64,000 bases of DNA from Aquamicrobium defluvii (GTDB lineage: Bacteria > Pseudomonadota > Alphaproteobacteria > Rhizobiales > Rhizobiaceae), in contig NZ_SNZF01000010.1 in NCBI RefSeq assembly GCF_004363725.1, positions 1-64,000 of the forward strand, read 5' to 3'. Positions 17,436 through 25,157 of the stretch are shown one piece after another (the stretch's first letter is position 1; every line of letters begins with the position of its first letter). The notes beneath the pieces are model-generated. The model ran no database searches, was not told the origin of the DNA, and worked only from the letters and a program-made list of their open reading frames with translations. Position numbers and translations under genes: made by a program.

Positions 17436-18047
17436 CTATGCGGTCTGTTTTCCTTGCAGGTTCGGCGGCTCCCCTTGTTGCTCCGATACGGCGGGCATCA
17501 TGTTCAGGCTGTTCCGCATCTTCGAAGGTGTCATTCCGAAACGCCGGCGAAACACGCGATTGAAGTAGGAAAGGTCGCCGAAGCCGGTATCGTAGGCCAA
17601 TGAGCTGATCGGTCGGTCGGCTTTTTGCAATATGAGCGAGCGGGCCCTCTCAAGGCGGCGTTCCAGCACGTAGCGCGAAAAAGTCGTTCCCTCGTGCTGG
17701 AAGAGCTTTTGCACATGGCGTGGCGTCACGCCGAATTTGGCGGCTATAGCGGCCAGGCCGAAACGCGGGTCCGTAAGGCGGCTCTCGATGAATGCCTTGA
17801 TACGCGACAGGCTTGCGCTCGCCCGGTCGGCCTGCTCGTTGTCGTGAAGATATTCCACCACCATCGGCGGAACCTGCGTGAAGTGTGCCGCGATCATCTC
17901 AGCTTCGCCGTGGGCATGGGCGCCGCGCATGAGCAGATAGGCTGCATGGGTAATGAGGAGCTTCAGCGGTGGATGCGCCTTCGGGATCGGGCGCATGAGG
18001 AAACGCCCCGGATCCTGTTTCATTGTCGGAAAGTACCGCGCAGGCAT
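17436..18047 (-). pseudogene. AraC-family regulator, N-terminally truncated
   Basis: About 203 residues from the first usable ATG at 18047. The C-terminal AraC DNA-binding domain is complete with both helix-turn-helix motifs (FGLAAIAAKFGVTPRHVQKLFQHEGTTFSRYV and ISSLAYDTGFGDLSYFNRVFRRRFGMTPSKMR). The N-terminal cupin/AraC-binding half found in regulators of this type (about 310 residues) is missing. The frame runs upstream without a stop into the IS110 scar at 18100-18220, where its homology ends. It could still be expressed as a free DNA-binding domain, so loss of function is not proven. Confidence 0.65.
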
Positions 18048-18099
18048 GCTTCCACAGTCGATGCGCCCGCCTTGGGCGAGCCGCAACTCGAAAGGAAGG

Positions 18100-18148
18100 C
18101 TGGCGCACCTTCTGCGGGCCGATCTCGTGCCCGCAGAAGGTGCGCCAG
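18100..18148. repeat. Perfect 20-base inverted repeat inside the IS110 scar
   Basis: 18100-18119 and 18129-18148 are exact reverse complements with a 9-base spacer. Both arms encode LAHLLRA of the IS110 transposase in opposite directions, so the dyad arose by inverted duplication of transposase sequence rather than as a terminator. A related 15-base copy of the same codons lies at 18206-18220. Confidence 0.85.
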
Positions 18149-18220
18149 AACCGCCGCGTCGATCTTGTCCGTCTTGATCTTCGCGTCGGCGATCGCCTTC
18201 GCCTTCAGGAGATGCGCCAG
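18100..18220 (-). mobile_element. IS110-family transposase remnant (inverted scar)
   Basis: On the minus strand this stretch encodes KAIADAKIKTDKIDA followed by AVLAHLLRA, the hallmark DEDD-domain segment of IS110-family transposases. On the plus strand 18100-18130 encodes LAHLLRADLVP, the next part of the same motif, in opposite orientation. No other transposase part is present on either side. It lies between a clipped AraC gene (right) and an AraC gene that lost its N-terminus (left), so it marks a deletion or inversion junction. Confidence 0.7.
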
Positions 18221-19119
18221 AATGACGTCGTCGCAGATGTCGTCGTGCCATATCGCTTGCGAAAGGCATTCGACAGATGGCTGGCGTCGGAGAAACCCCG
18301 TTCTCCCGCGATCTCGGTGAAGTTGGGGTGGGTATGGCGGATCATGCGTTCGGCGGCTTCCATGCGTAAGGCCCGCAGGACGCCGAAGACCGTCATTCCG
18401 GTGGCCGCGCGGAAGGTCTGGTTCAGCGTCACATGGCTGAGACCCGCCTCACGTTCGATCTCCGCCATGGTGATTGTGTCTGCCATCCGCCCGGACAGGG
18501 AGGCGCTCGGCCGCTGGACGAGAACGGCCGGATCGCCTGCCGCATTGTCCCGGCCTGAAACGGAAGAAAGCTCCTCGAGAGCATGGCCGATCAGGGCGAG
18601 GCATTGTCCTTCCTTGCGCAGCATTGCCGCAGGATCGGTACGCCCGTCGAGCGGTATCTCAAGGGTGGTCTTGCCTGGCACCGGCAGGTGCAGTCGCTGG
18701 AAAGGTCTGCTTTGTGGCAGCGCAATGTCGAGCACCGCGGCAAGCTCAGGGGCCAGCCGGGAAACCGTCAGGGCGATCACGAGATTCGCGCAGCCTTCGC
18801 TCTTTTCCACAATCCGCTTCTGCCGCTTTCCGCCGGAGCGGATGATCCAGCCCTGGCCGCCCGTGATTTCATGTGCCGCGCCGCGCGGGTCGACCAGCAG
18901 CATCCGGCCCGAAAGGTTGAAAGCGAGGATCAACTGGTCTTCGGGCCTGCATATCTCGTCATCGTGCCGGATTGCAGGCGAGAAATGGCTGTGCGCCAGC
19001 ACCAGTCCCGCATCGATGCGCAAGACGTCGACATGGGTGTTGTGAAGGCCGGGCAAGGTGACCGAGGTCGTGCTGCCGGGTTCGCAGGGAATGAAACGAT
19101 GTGGCTCGATCAGGTTCAT
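18205..19119 (-). CDS. AraC-family regulator, slightly truncated at the C-terminus
   Basis: 304 residues from ATG 19119 (GGCGAG lies upstream; an in-frame TTG exists at 19131). The N-terminal ligand domain (AraC-binding-like, about residues 1-180) precedes two helix-turn-helix motifs (ITMAEIEREAGLSHVTLNQTFRAATG and FTEIAGERGFSDASHLSNAFRKRYG). After KRYG the sequence becomes TTTSATTSFWRIS and stops at 18205, inside the IS110 scar, so the last conserved positions of the domain are replaced. It is divergent from the 19557 ABC operon across about 430 bases and may regulate it. Activity after the clip is uncertain. Confidence 0.75.
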   Translation of the reverse strand: MNLIEPHRFIPCEPGSTTSVTLPGLHNTHVDVLRIDAGLVLAHSHFSPAIRHDDEICRPEDQLILAFNLSGRMLLVDPRGAAHEITGGQGWIIRSGGKRQKRIVEKSEGCANLVIALTVSRLAPELAAVLDIALPQSRPFQRLHLPVPGKTTLEIPLDGRTDPAAMLRKEGQCLALIGHALEELSSVSGRDNAAGDPAVLVQRPSASLSGRMADTITMAEIEREAGLSHVTLNQTFRAATGMTVFGVLRALRMEAAERMIRHTHPNFTEIAGERGFSDASHLSNAFRKRYGTTTSATTSFWRIS

Positions 19120-19460
19120 GCAGCTCGCCAATATCGCTGCCGGGGCGCAACGTGCCGGATCGGGCGCGTCCCGTTGCGGCTGTCCGGTGCGTCGGAGGGC
19201 TGGCGACAGAGGCTTGCAGGAACAGGAGGATCAATTTTCCCTGCGATGACAAGCCGGTCAATCTTCCCGACGGATACCCGCATAGCGACGGGCAGGGCGA
19301 AAGCGTGAGATTCCCGCGCATCTGTTGAAGCCGGCATCAATTCCAGCGACGCTGGGGGCACGGTGTTCCTCCCCGGAGAGGCAACACGGGGAGCGCTCGC
19401 CGGGACATGAAATCCGCCGCTGTTATCCAGTGGCGGACCGCACCTGCGCCTTTTCCAAAC

Positions 19461-19478
19461 ATTTGGTGTTGACCAAAT
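19461..19478. promoter_or_regulatory. Inverted repeat, possible operator
   Basis: ATTTGGT at 19461-19467 and ACCAAAT at 19472-19478 form a perfect dyad with a 4-base spacer. It ends three bases before the TGGAATAT palindrome and lies about 80 bases before the ABC ATPase gene. It could be a second regulator site, for example for the divergent AraC protein or an IclR/LacI-type factor. Confidence 0.45.
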
Positions 19479-19480
19479 AT

Positions 19481-19497
19481 TGGAATATGATATTCCA
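19481..19497. promoter_or_regulatory. Palindrome TGGAATAT-G-ATATTCCA, probable GntR operator (site 1)
   Basis: A perfect 8-base dyad around a single central base, 60 bases before the ABC ATPase start. A close copy stands at 23774-23790 before the second transcription unit of the same cluster. The GntR/FCD gene at 22185 lies between them. Recurrence at both units is the argument for a shared operator. Confidence 0.65.
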
Positions 19498-19556
19498 TAG
19501 TTCATATTCTATAATGAAGATGGGCACCGGTCCCATCCCGGATCGAAGAGGTGAGC

Positions 19557-20684
19557 ATGGGGGAGGTGGGTTTCGGACGTGCAGCGAGCGCGAAAGCCGA
19601 TAATGTGGCGCTGGAGATCGTCGATCTTCGCATCCGCTACGGCAGTCTCGAGGTCGTCAAAGGGGTCACCATCACTGCGGATGCCGGTTCCCATCTGACG
19701 CTGGTGGGTCCGAGCGGCTGTGGCAAGACCACGATCCTGCGATCGATTGCGGGGCTGGAGAAGCCTTCGGGCGGACGCATCAGCCTGTTTGGCCGCCCGG
19801 TCTACGACAGCGACGCCGGAATAGAGGTTTCCGCCGAGCATCGTGATGTGTCGATGGTTTTCCAGAGCTACGCCATCTGGCCGCACATGACGGTATTCGA
19901 AAATGTCGCCTATGGCCTTCGCCTGCGCAAGGTTGCCAGGGCCGAGATCGATCGGCGCGTCATGGCTGCCCTTGCCATGGTCGGGCTGGAGGAGCAGGCC
20001 CATCGCCCGTCGCCCATGCTCAGCGGCGGTCAGCAGCAGCGGGTCGCGCTGGCGCGGAGCTTCGTCTTCGATCCCAAGATCCTTCTGTTCGACGAGCCGT
20101 TGTCCAATCTGGATGCGAAGCTTCGCGCCCAGATGCGCCACGAGCTCAAGGAACTGACCAGCCGGCTTGGGATTACCGCCGTCTACGTGACCCACGATCA
20201 GGAAGAAGCCCTGTCCATGTCGGACCACGTCGTGGTCCTGCAATCGGGCATCGTGCGCCAGCAGGCGGATCCTTTCACCACCTATTTCAGGCCCCGCAAT
20301 GCCTTTGTCGCCGACTTCATGGGGGCATCCAATTTCCTGCCTCTGGAGCGGCGGCCCGCAGCGACGGACGGCGACCTGGTGGAGGCGCGTCTGGTCAACG
20401 GCCAGTCCGTTCTGTGTGCGGGCGCCATTCCGGATGGAGACCTGGCCGGGGTGGCGGTCAAGGCGTCCCATCTCTCGCCGCAGGCCAGCCGCCCCCCGTC
20501 CGGTCGAAACATATGGGAAGTGACCGTCAGGCAGCGAACGTTCGTCGGCGATCTCATGGAGTACAGCCTCGACTGGAAGGGGCTCGAACTGAGGGCGAGG
20601 ACGCTGTCTTCCCAGATATTCGAGATCGGTGAGACGGTATATTGCTGCGTCTCCCCCGAATATGCGGTGCTTGTCGAGACCTGA
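19557..20684 (+). CDS. ABC transporter ATPase (PotA/FbpC type)
   Basis: 375 residues from ATG 19557 (a GTG two codons earlier is in frame; the purine stretch GAAGAGG ends six bases before the ATG). It has Walker A GPSGCGKTT, Q-loop FQSYAIWPHMTVFENVAYGL, signature LSGGQQQR, Walker B ILLFDEP, H-loop VYVTHDQ and a C-terminal TOBE-like regulatory domain. This is the ATPase class serving iron, thiamine, polyamine and phosphonate importers. Its permease (26730) and binding protein (23828) lie further down the same cluster. It is preceded by two stacked palindromes and is probably the first gene of the GntR-controlled cluster. Confidence 0.9.
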   Translation: MGEVGFGRAASAKADNVALEIVDLRIRYGSLEVVKGVTITADAGSHLTLVGPSGCGKTTILRSIAGLEKPSGGRISLFGRPVYDSDAGIEVSAEHRDVSMVFQSYAIWPHMTVFENVAYGLRLRKVARAEIDRRVMAALAMVGLEEQAHRPSPMLSGGQQQRVALARSFVFDPKILLFDEPLSNLDAKLRAQMRHELKELTSRLGITAVYVTHDQEEALSMSDHVVVLQSGIVRQQADPFTTYFRPRNAFVADFMGASNFLPLERRPAATDGDLVEARLVNGQSVLCAGAIPDGDLAGVAVKASHLSPQASRPPSGRNIWEVTVRQRTFVGDLMEYSLDWKGLELRARTLSSQIFEIGETVYCCVSPEYAVLVET

Positions 20685-20743
20685 CAGGTCCGTGGCATGC
20701 TCGCTTTGATTGAAGAATACATGTTTGTGAAATCGAGGAAATT

Positions 20744-22156
20744 ATGAAAACTGCCCGCGTTCTTATGAAGCACGAAACGATTTCTTTCGATCCAAATTGC
20801 TACAATTCGGATTCCAGCGTCGGGACGGTCATCCTCAAGATGGTATGCCAGGGCTTGCTGAAGATCGACCATCAGGGACAACTTGCTCCCGATCTGGCCA
20901 CCTCGTGGACTGCTTCGGAAGATCAGCGTGTCTTTACCTTCGAGATCGACCGGAACGCGACCTTCCATTCGGGACGGCCGTGCGATGCCGAAATCGTGGC
21001 TTGGAATTTCAAGCGGCTGTTCAGCGGCACGGCCGACAGCCTGTTGGCCACCGATTATGCCGGGCTGGAATCCGTACGCGCAACCGGCCGTCATACGGTG
21101 GAATTCCGTTTCGATGCACCCAACACTCCCTTCCTGCGCAACCTCGCCTGGCGCACCCACATCATCGACGACTGCGCCGACCAGCCGGTCGGCACCGGGC
21201 CGTTCCGCCTGACCGACTGGGTACGCAACAGCCATATGACGCTGGAGACGGCTCGCGGTGACCGGCGCTGGGATGAGGTGAGCATCGATCGGGTAGACGT
21301 ACGCTTTGCCGCCAGCGCGGAGGAGCGCATCGAGGTCATCGAGCGTGGCGCGGCGGATGTCGTCGAAAGCGTTCCGGCGGGGGCTGCCGCCAGCCTCGAA
21401 AGCCGGGGCCTTCTCCATAGCGAAGCGGTTCCATCGCTCCAGAAGAGCGCGCTGTGCTTCAATTGCGCCGCGCCTCCCTTCGACGACCCCAGGATGCGGC
21501 AGGCCGTCGTCCACGCCATCAACCGCGAACGGCTGGTTGCGGCGACGATCGGCCCGCAGGGCCGTATCGTCGACGGCATCATCCCCTTCGGTGAGCCGTG
21601 GGCCTGCGAACTGGAGCCGATCACCTATGATTTGCAGAAGGCCAGGGCCCTGATGAGGGAAGCGGGATATGGCGAGGGGCTGACGATCCGGGGTGCGTCG
21701 ACCAATGTCGCCCCCATGCCGAAGCTCGCCCAGTTGGTGGCCGAGGATCTGGAAGTCATAGGCATCAAGCTGGAAACCGCGGTCTATTCGGATCCGCCAT
21801 GGTGGCCCTATGTCTACCTGATGGCGCCATGGAACGTGGCTTTTCAGGGCAGCCCCGCCCGCCCTCACATCGACACATATCTGGGCCGCGAGTTCAGGAC
21901 CGGCGGCGCCTTCAACGCGGGACGCTACAGCAATCCGGCGCTGGATCGTATCATCGACGAGGCGCGGCGAACCCCCGATCCGGTTGCGCAAGCCTCGCTC
22001 TATGCCGATGCCCAGCGCATTATCAGGCAGGACCTGCCGGTCTATATCCTTTTCGCCTCGAATGTGCTGGTCGGCTGGCGGCCGGGTGTTGAGGGCTTCG
22101 CTCCCCATCCGATGGGCGTGCTGGACTTGACGAAGGTCCGCCTGGGAGAACAGTAG
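20744..22156 (+). CDS. Family-5 solute-binding-like protein without signal peptide
   Basis: 470 residues of the SBP_bac_5 (DppA/OppA/NikA) fold. LAPDLATSWTASEDQRVFTFEIDRNATFHSGRP matches the conserved family opening, and GTGPFRLTDW, QAVVHAINRERLV and DLQKARALMREAGY are standard landmarks. The protein starts directly at the mature domain (MKTARVLMKHETISFD) and has no export signal. An in-frame stop (TGA) lies shortly upstream, so no longer start is available. It is also shorter than usual for the family. It probably stays in the cytosol and may bind the substrate as a sensor or carrier. The start ATG has GAGGA upstream. Confidence 0.82.
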   Translation: MKTARVLMKHETISFDPNCYNSDSSVGTVILKMVCQGLLKIDHQGQLAPDLATSWTASEDQRVFTFEIDRNATFHSGRPCDAEIVAWNFKRLFSGTADSLLATDYAGLESVRATGRHTVEFRFDAPNTPFLRNLAWRTHIIDDCADQPVGTGPFRLTDWVRNSHMTLETARGDRRWDEVSIDRVDVRFAASAEERIEVIERGAADVVESVPAGAAASLESRGLLHSEAVPSLQKSALCFNCAAPPFDDPRMRQAVVHAINRERLVAATIGPQGRIVDGIIPFGEPWACELEPITYDLQKARALMREAGYGEGLTIRGASTNVAPMPKLAQLVAEDLEVIGIKLETAVYSDPPWWPYVYLMAPWNVAFQGSPARPHIDTYLGREFRTGGAFNAGRYSNPALDRIIDEARRTPDPVAQASLYADAQRIIRQDLPVYILFASNVLVGWRPGVEGFAPHPMGVLDLTKVRLGEQ

Positions 22157-22184
22157 AAGACTCGGGATTTGGTGGAGTGGTTCG

Positions 22185-22919
22185 ATGACGCGCCCAGATG
22201 AAGCAACGATGGTTTTGACTCCCCGGCCGGGGAAGGCGTCCAAAAGCGGCGAACTGTCCATCGGGGGCAGGCCGCAATTGCTGGCCGACAAGGTCTACGA
22301 AACCATTCGCCAGGCCATCATCGACGGTGTGATCGAGCCGGGCGAGCGGGTCACCGAAAACAGCCTGGCCGAACGCCTTTCCGTCTCCAAGACGCCGGTC
22401 CGGGAGGCGCTGATGGAGCTGCGGCGCGTGGGCCTCGTCGTCGATTGGGGCCGGCGCGGCGGTCAGGTCATCATGCCGTCCCGCGAGGCTTTTCAGGAAG
22501 TTTCGGAGGCGCGGGAGGCCATCGAGGTGCTGATCTCGGCCAATGCCGCACTGCGCACCACGGAGGCGGAGAAACAGGCGATCCGGAAGGCCGCCGAAAC
22601 GTCGCTCAAGATAGCAAAGACAGGCGATGTCGATGGTTTCCACAACATCAATGTGGAATTCCATGCTCTTATCGCACATGGTGCCAAGAATGCCCGGTTG
22701 CTGAGCATGCTTCGCGATCTTTTCGACCTCAGCTCGCTGCTGAGGTTGCGCGATCTGCCGCCGGTCCACGATCTGGTCAAATATGCGGGAGACCATATCG
22801 TGATCGCCGAGCTGATTGCCAAGGGTGATGACAAGGGCGCTGCGGAAGCCGCCCGTGCGCATGTGTTGTATACGCGCCGCGAAAACCTCGAAGCGTTCGA
22901 TCGGCGTCGCAGGGCATAG
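22185..22919 (+). CDS. GntR-family transcriptional regulator, FCD subfamily
   Basis: 244 residues. A winged helix-turn-helix domain (LADKVYETIRQAIIDGVIEPGERVTENSLAERLSVSKTPVREALMEL) follows a 25-residue N-terminal tail. A helical FCD ligand domain follows, with conserved metal/ligand positions in VSEAREAIEVL, NVEFHALIAHGAKN and DHIVIAELI. FCD regulators typically bind carboxylate-type pathway metabolites and repress the catabolic genes beside them. It sits inside the cluster it presumably controls, 28 bases behind the binding-like protein. The palindromes at 19481 and 23774 are its candidate operators. Confidence 0.9.
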   Translation: MTRPDEATMVLTPRPGKASKSGELSIGGRPQLLADKVYETIRQAIIDGVIEPGERVTENSLAERLSVSKTPVREALMELRRVGLVVDWGRRGGQVIMPSREAFQEVSEAREAIEVLISANAALRTTEAEKQAIRKAAETSLKIAKTGDVDGFHNINVEFHALIAHGAKNARLLSMLRDLFDLSSLLRLRDLPPVHDLVKYAGDHIVIAELIAKGDDKGAAEAARAHVLYTRRENLEAFDRRRRA

Positions 22920-22942
22920 AGCATCGATCCCGAAACCGGGAA

Positions 22943-22961
22943 GCCCCCGCCGACCGGGGGC
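22943..22961 (+). terminator. Stem-loop after the GntR gene
   Basis: GCCCCCG and CGGGGGC pair across a 5-base loop 23 bases after the GntR stop. No T-run follows, so it may act as a partial stop or RNA stabiliser. The rest of the 315-base gap to 23235 shows only a small CGGTTC/GAACCG dyad (23062-23076) and no recognisable gene. Confidence 0.4.
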
Positions 22962-23234
22962 ACATGGAAGATCGGAAGAAAGCGCGGATTGCGGCCGCCG
23001 GCACATTGCCGCGCCTTGAGAGGTCGCGTCGCGTTTGGCCGGAACGGGCCCGCGTTCGAGCCGGTTCTGCGAACCGCACCTGCGGCCGGCCACGAGCCGT
23101 ACGTGGCGGGGCCTGCATGTTTCGCCCGCATTGTCCGGAGCCGGCGATGAAATGCCGGGGATCGATTGTAGAAATTGTGGCGCAAGGCGCCCACCGTGGC
23201 GGATGTCCATGCATCCTGGAGGAGTGAGCGGATC

Positions 23235-23723
23235 GTGACAATCCAGGCCAAGCCGCTCGAGCCGGAGCGTTTCATCCCGTATGGAACAGTCGGGCAGGTG
23301 CTGCGTCCGTCAGGAACCAGGGTGGAGGCTGCATGGTTCGGCGAGCAGGGTGGTCATGGCCGTCCCCTCAATCTCGCTTATGCCGGGAAGGCCGAGACAC
23401 CTGCCCCGCTTCGCATCGGATATCTGGAGAGGCACCGGCTCTCGGCCCAGCTGTTTGTGCCGGTCGATCTGTCACGTTTTCTGGTGGTGGTCTGCCCGAG
23501 CCTTGTCAACGGCGAACCGGACCTGTCGCGGCTTGCCGCCTTCGTCGCCCGTTCACAGCAAGCCGTGTGTTACGGCAAGGGAGTCTGGCATGCGCCGATG
23601 CACCTGCTGGACAGGCCCGGCTCCTACATGGCCGCGCGCAATTGCCATTCGATGCGAGACGACCTCGAGCTTTTCGAGCTGCCCGAAGCGCTTGAAGTCG
23701 CAGTTCCGTGTGACGAACCCTGA
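23235..23723 (+). CDS. Ureidoglycolate lyase-like protein (AllA family)
   Basis: 162 residues with a GTG start behind a strong GGAGGAGTGAG. The compact all-beta AllA fold is suggested by EPERFIPYGTVGQVL at the N-terminus, the central IGYLERHRLSAQLFVPVD (ERH...Q motif of the family) and the GKGVWHAPMHLLD segment, which carries the active-site His. AllA enzymes split ureidoglycolate into glyoxylate and urea, the last step of allantoin use. The allantoinase-like protein at 28403 and the amidohydrolase at 25158 support a ureide pathway here. The actual substrate may be an analogue. Confidence 0.82.
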   Translation: MTIQAKPLEPERFIPYGTVGQVLRPSGTRVEAAWFGEQGGHGRPLNLAYAGKAETPAPLRIGYLERHRLSAQLFVPVDLSRFLVVVCPSLVNGEPDLSRLAAFVARSQQAVCYGKGVWHAPMHLLDRPGSYMAARNCHSMRDDLELFELPEALEVAVPCDEP

Positions 23724-23773
23724 TCGAGTGCCTTCAGGGGAGGCAGACCGCGCTTGACTAAAATTATGGAATA

Positions 23774-23790
23774 TGGAATATCATATTTTA
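23774..23790. promoter_or_regulatory. Palindrome TGGAATAT-C-ATATTTTA, probable GntR operator (site 2)
   Basis: Differs from site 1 (19481-19497) only in the centre base and two bases of the right arm (TTTTA against TTCCA). It stands 38 bases before the binding-protein gene. A partial direct copy (ATGGAATA) lies immediately upstream, at 23766-23773. It implies a second promoter in the cluster under the same regulator. Confidence 0.65.
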
Positions 23791-23827
23791 TATAGAGACA
23801 TCGAAAAAGCCGATAGGGAGGAGTGCT

Positions 23828-24868
23828 ATGGTGTCAATGAAACTCGGCAAGGCCGCGCTTGCCGTCATGGGAGGGCTGTTGCTCTGGTGCGGTGCGGCGG
23901 CTGCGGAAACATTCGACCGGGACGCGCTGGTCGAGGGGGCGCGCAAGGAGGGCAAGCTCGTCTGGTACACGGGTGCGCCCGATGATCTCGCCAGCCGGAT
24001 GCTGTCCGCTTTCAACAAGAAGTATCCGTTCATCGACGTGAGCGAATACTATACCAGCACGGCAGGGCAGGTGCTTTCCAAGCTGCAGGCCGAAATCGCC
24101 GCCGGACGGAAGATCGCCGATGTGTTCCATACGGGCGACATGGGCACGGTGCTTACATTGCACGGGCAGGGCCGCATCGCGACCTATGTCACGCCGGAGC
24201 AGGATGCGTATGCCGATGCCTACAAGAACCCCGGAATATGGACCGGGTGGCGCATTTCGACCCTCAACATGGGGTACAGCAAAACCCGCATAAAGGACGA
24301 GGACGCCCCGACCTCATGGATGGTGCTGACCGACCCGAAATACAAGGGAAAGATCGGCTTCCAGGACTCGACATCGGGCCTTCAGCATCTCCAGTGGTAT
24401 ATTCTCAAGCAGACGATGGGCGACGATTTCTGGCCGAAGGTGGCTGAGAACAATCCCGTGATCTATGGCGGCAATGTTGCCATTGTCGAAGCAGTGCTGC
24501 GCGGCGAACTGCATCTGGCCGGCGAAACCACCAGCTATTTCGTATGGGGTTACACCCAGAAGAAGAAGACGCCATTCCAGGGCGTGTGGCCGCAGGAAGG
24601 GGTGCCCATCGGCGTCCAGCCGATTTCGGTGCTCAACGATGCGCCCCACCCCAATGCGGCAAGGCTGTTCGTCGATTGGGTGCTGTCGCGCGAGGGTCAG
24701 CAGGTGATGGTCGATTCCATCGGGGATTATTCAGCGCGCGCCGACGTCGATCCACCGCAGGGCAGCCCGAAACTGGCCGACCTCAAGCAGCTTCTGCCCG
24801 ATTCCTATGAGAATCTCCTGGAAAGCAAGAGCGCCTTCATCGAAGAATGGAAAATGCTCGCCAAGTGA
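23828..24868 (+). CDS. ABC transporter periplasmic binding protein (FbpA/family-1 type)
   Basis: 346 residues. The signal peptide is clear (GKAALAVMGGLLLWCGAAAAET), and the start follows AGGGAGGAGTG. The mature protein begins DALVEGARKEGKLVWYTGAPDD, a signature of the ferric-iron/thiamine/2-aminoethylphosphonate-like binding group, and continues with DVFHTGDMGTVLTL and a Pro-rich QEGVPIGVQPISVLNDAPHPNAARLFVDWVLS segment. The Tyr ligand pair of true iron binders is not obvious, so an organic substrate is more likely. Works with the permease at 26730 and the ATPase at 19557. A weak stem-loop follows it. Confidence 0.88.
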   Translation: MVSMKLGKAALAVMGGLLLWCGAAAAETFDRDALVEGARKEGKLVWYTGAPDDLASRMLSAFNKKYPFIDVSEYYTSTAGQVLSKLQAEIAAGRKIADVFHTGDMGTVLTLHGQGRIATYVTPEQDAYADAYKNPGIWTGWRISTLNMGYSKTRIKDEDAPTSWMVLTDPKYKGKIGFQDSTSGLQHLQWYILKQTMGDDFWPKVAENNPVIYGGNVAIVEAVLRGELHLAGETTSYFVWGYTQKKKTPFQGVWPQEGVPIGVQPISVLNDAPHPNAARLFVDWVLSREGQQVMVDSIGDYSARADVDPPQGSPKLADLKQLLPDSYENLLESKSAFIEEWKMLAK

Positions 24869-24876
24869 AGCGTGGG

Positions 24877-24904
24877 CCCGGCGGGCGGGTTTCCGTTCGC
24901 CGGG
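24877..24904 (+). terminator. Stem-loop after the binding-protein gene
   Basis: CCCGGCG and CGCCGGG pair around a 14-base loop starting 9 bases after the stop, with no T-run. Such structures often protect the abundant binding-protein part of an operon transcript. The remaining roughly 250 bases before 25158 show no gene. Confidence 0.35.
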
Positions 24905-25157
24905 AACGGCCTGCGGTTCCGGAGCATGAGCCGGTCCCGCAGACGGCGGGCGAGGCACTGCACTGCGCCGCCGACATCTGCGGCGATGCTGGGTTTCGCC
25001 GTCCACATCGTCGTTATCAGCCTGCTTTACTTGCATGAACGGGCGGCGGGCGGTGCTTGCAGTCTCGTGGCTCCTGCCCCTTTCCGCGCCGTGGAAGCGG
25101 CGCAGGTTTTGATGATGCCGTCATAGGTCCCGGCGCGCATTCACCGGAAGGTCGCAT

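Noticed and set aside
18100..18148. The 20-base inverted repeat as a transcription terminator
   Set aside because: Both arms are IS110 transposase codons in opposite orientation and no T-run follows, so an inverted duplication explains it better.
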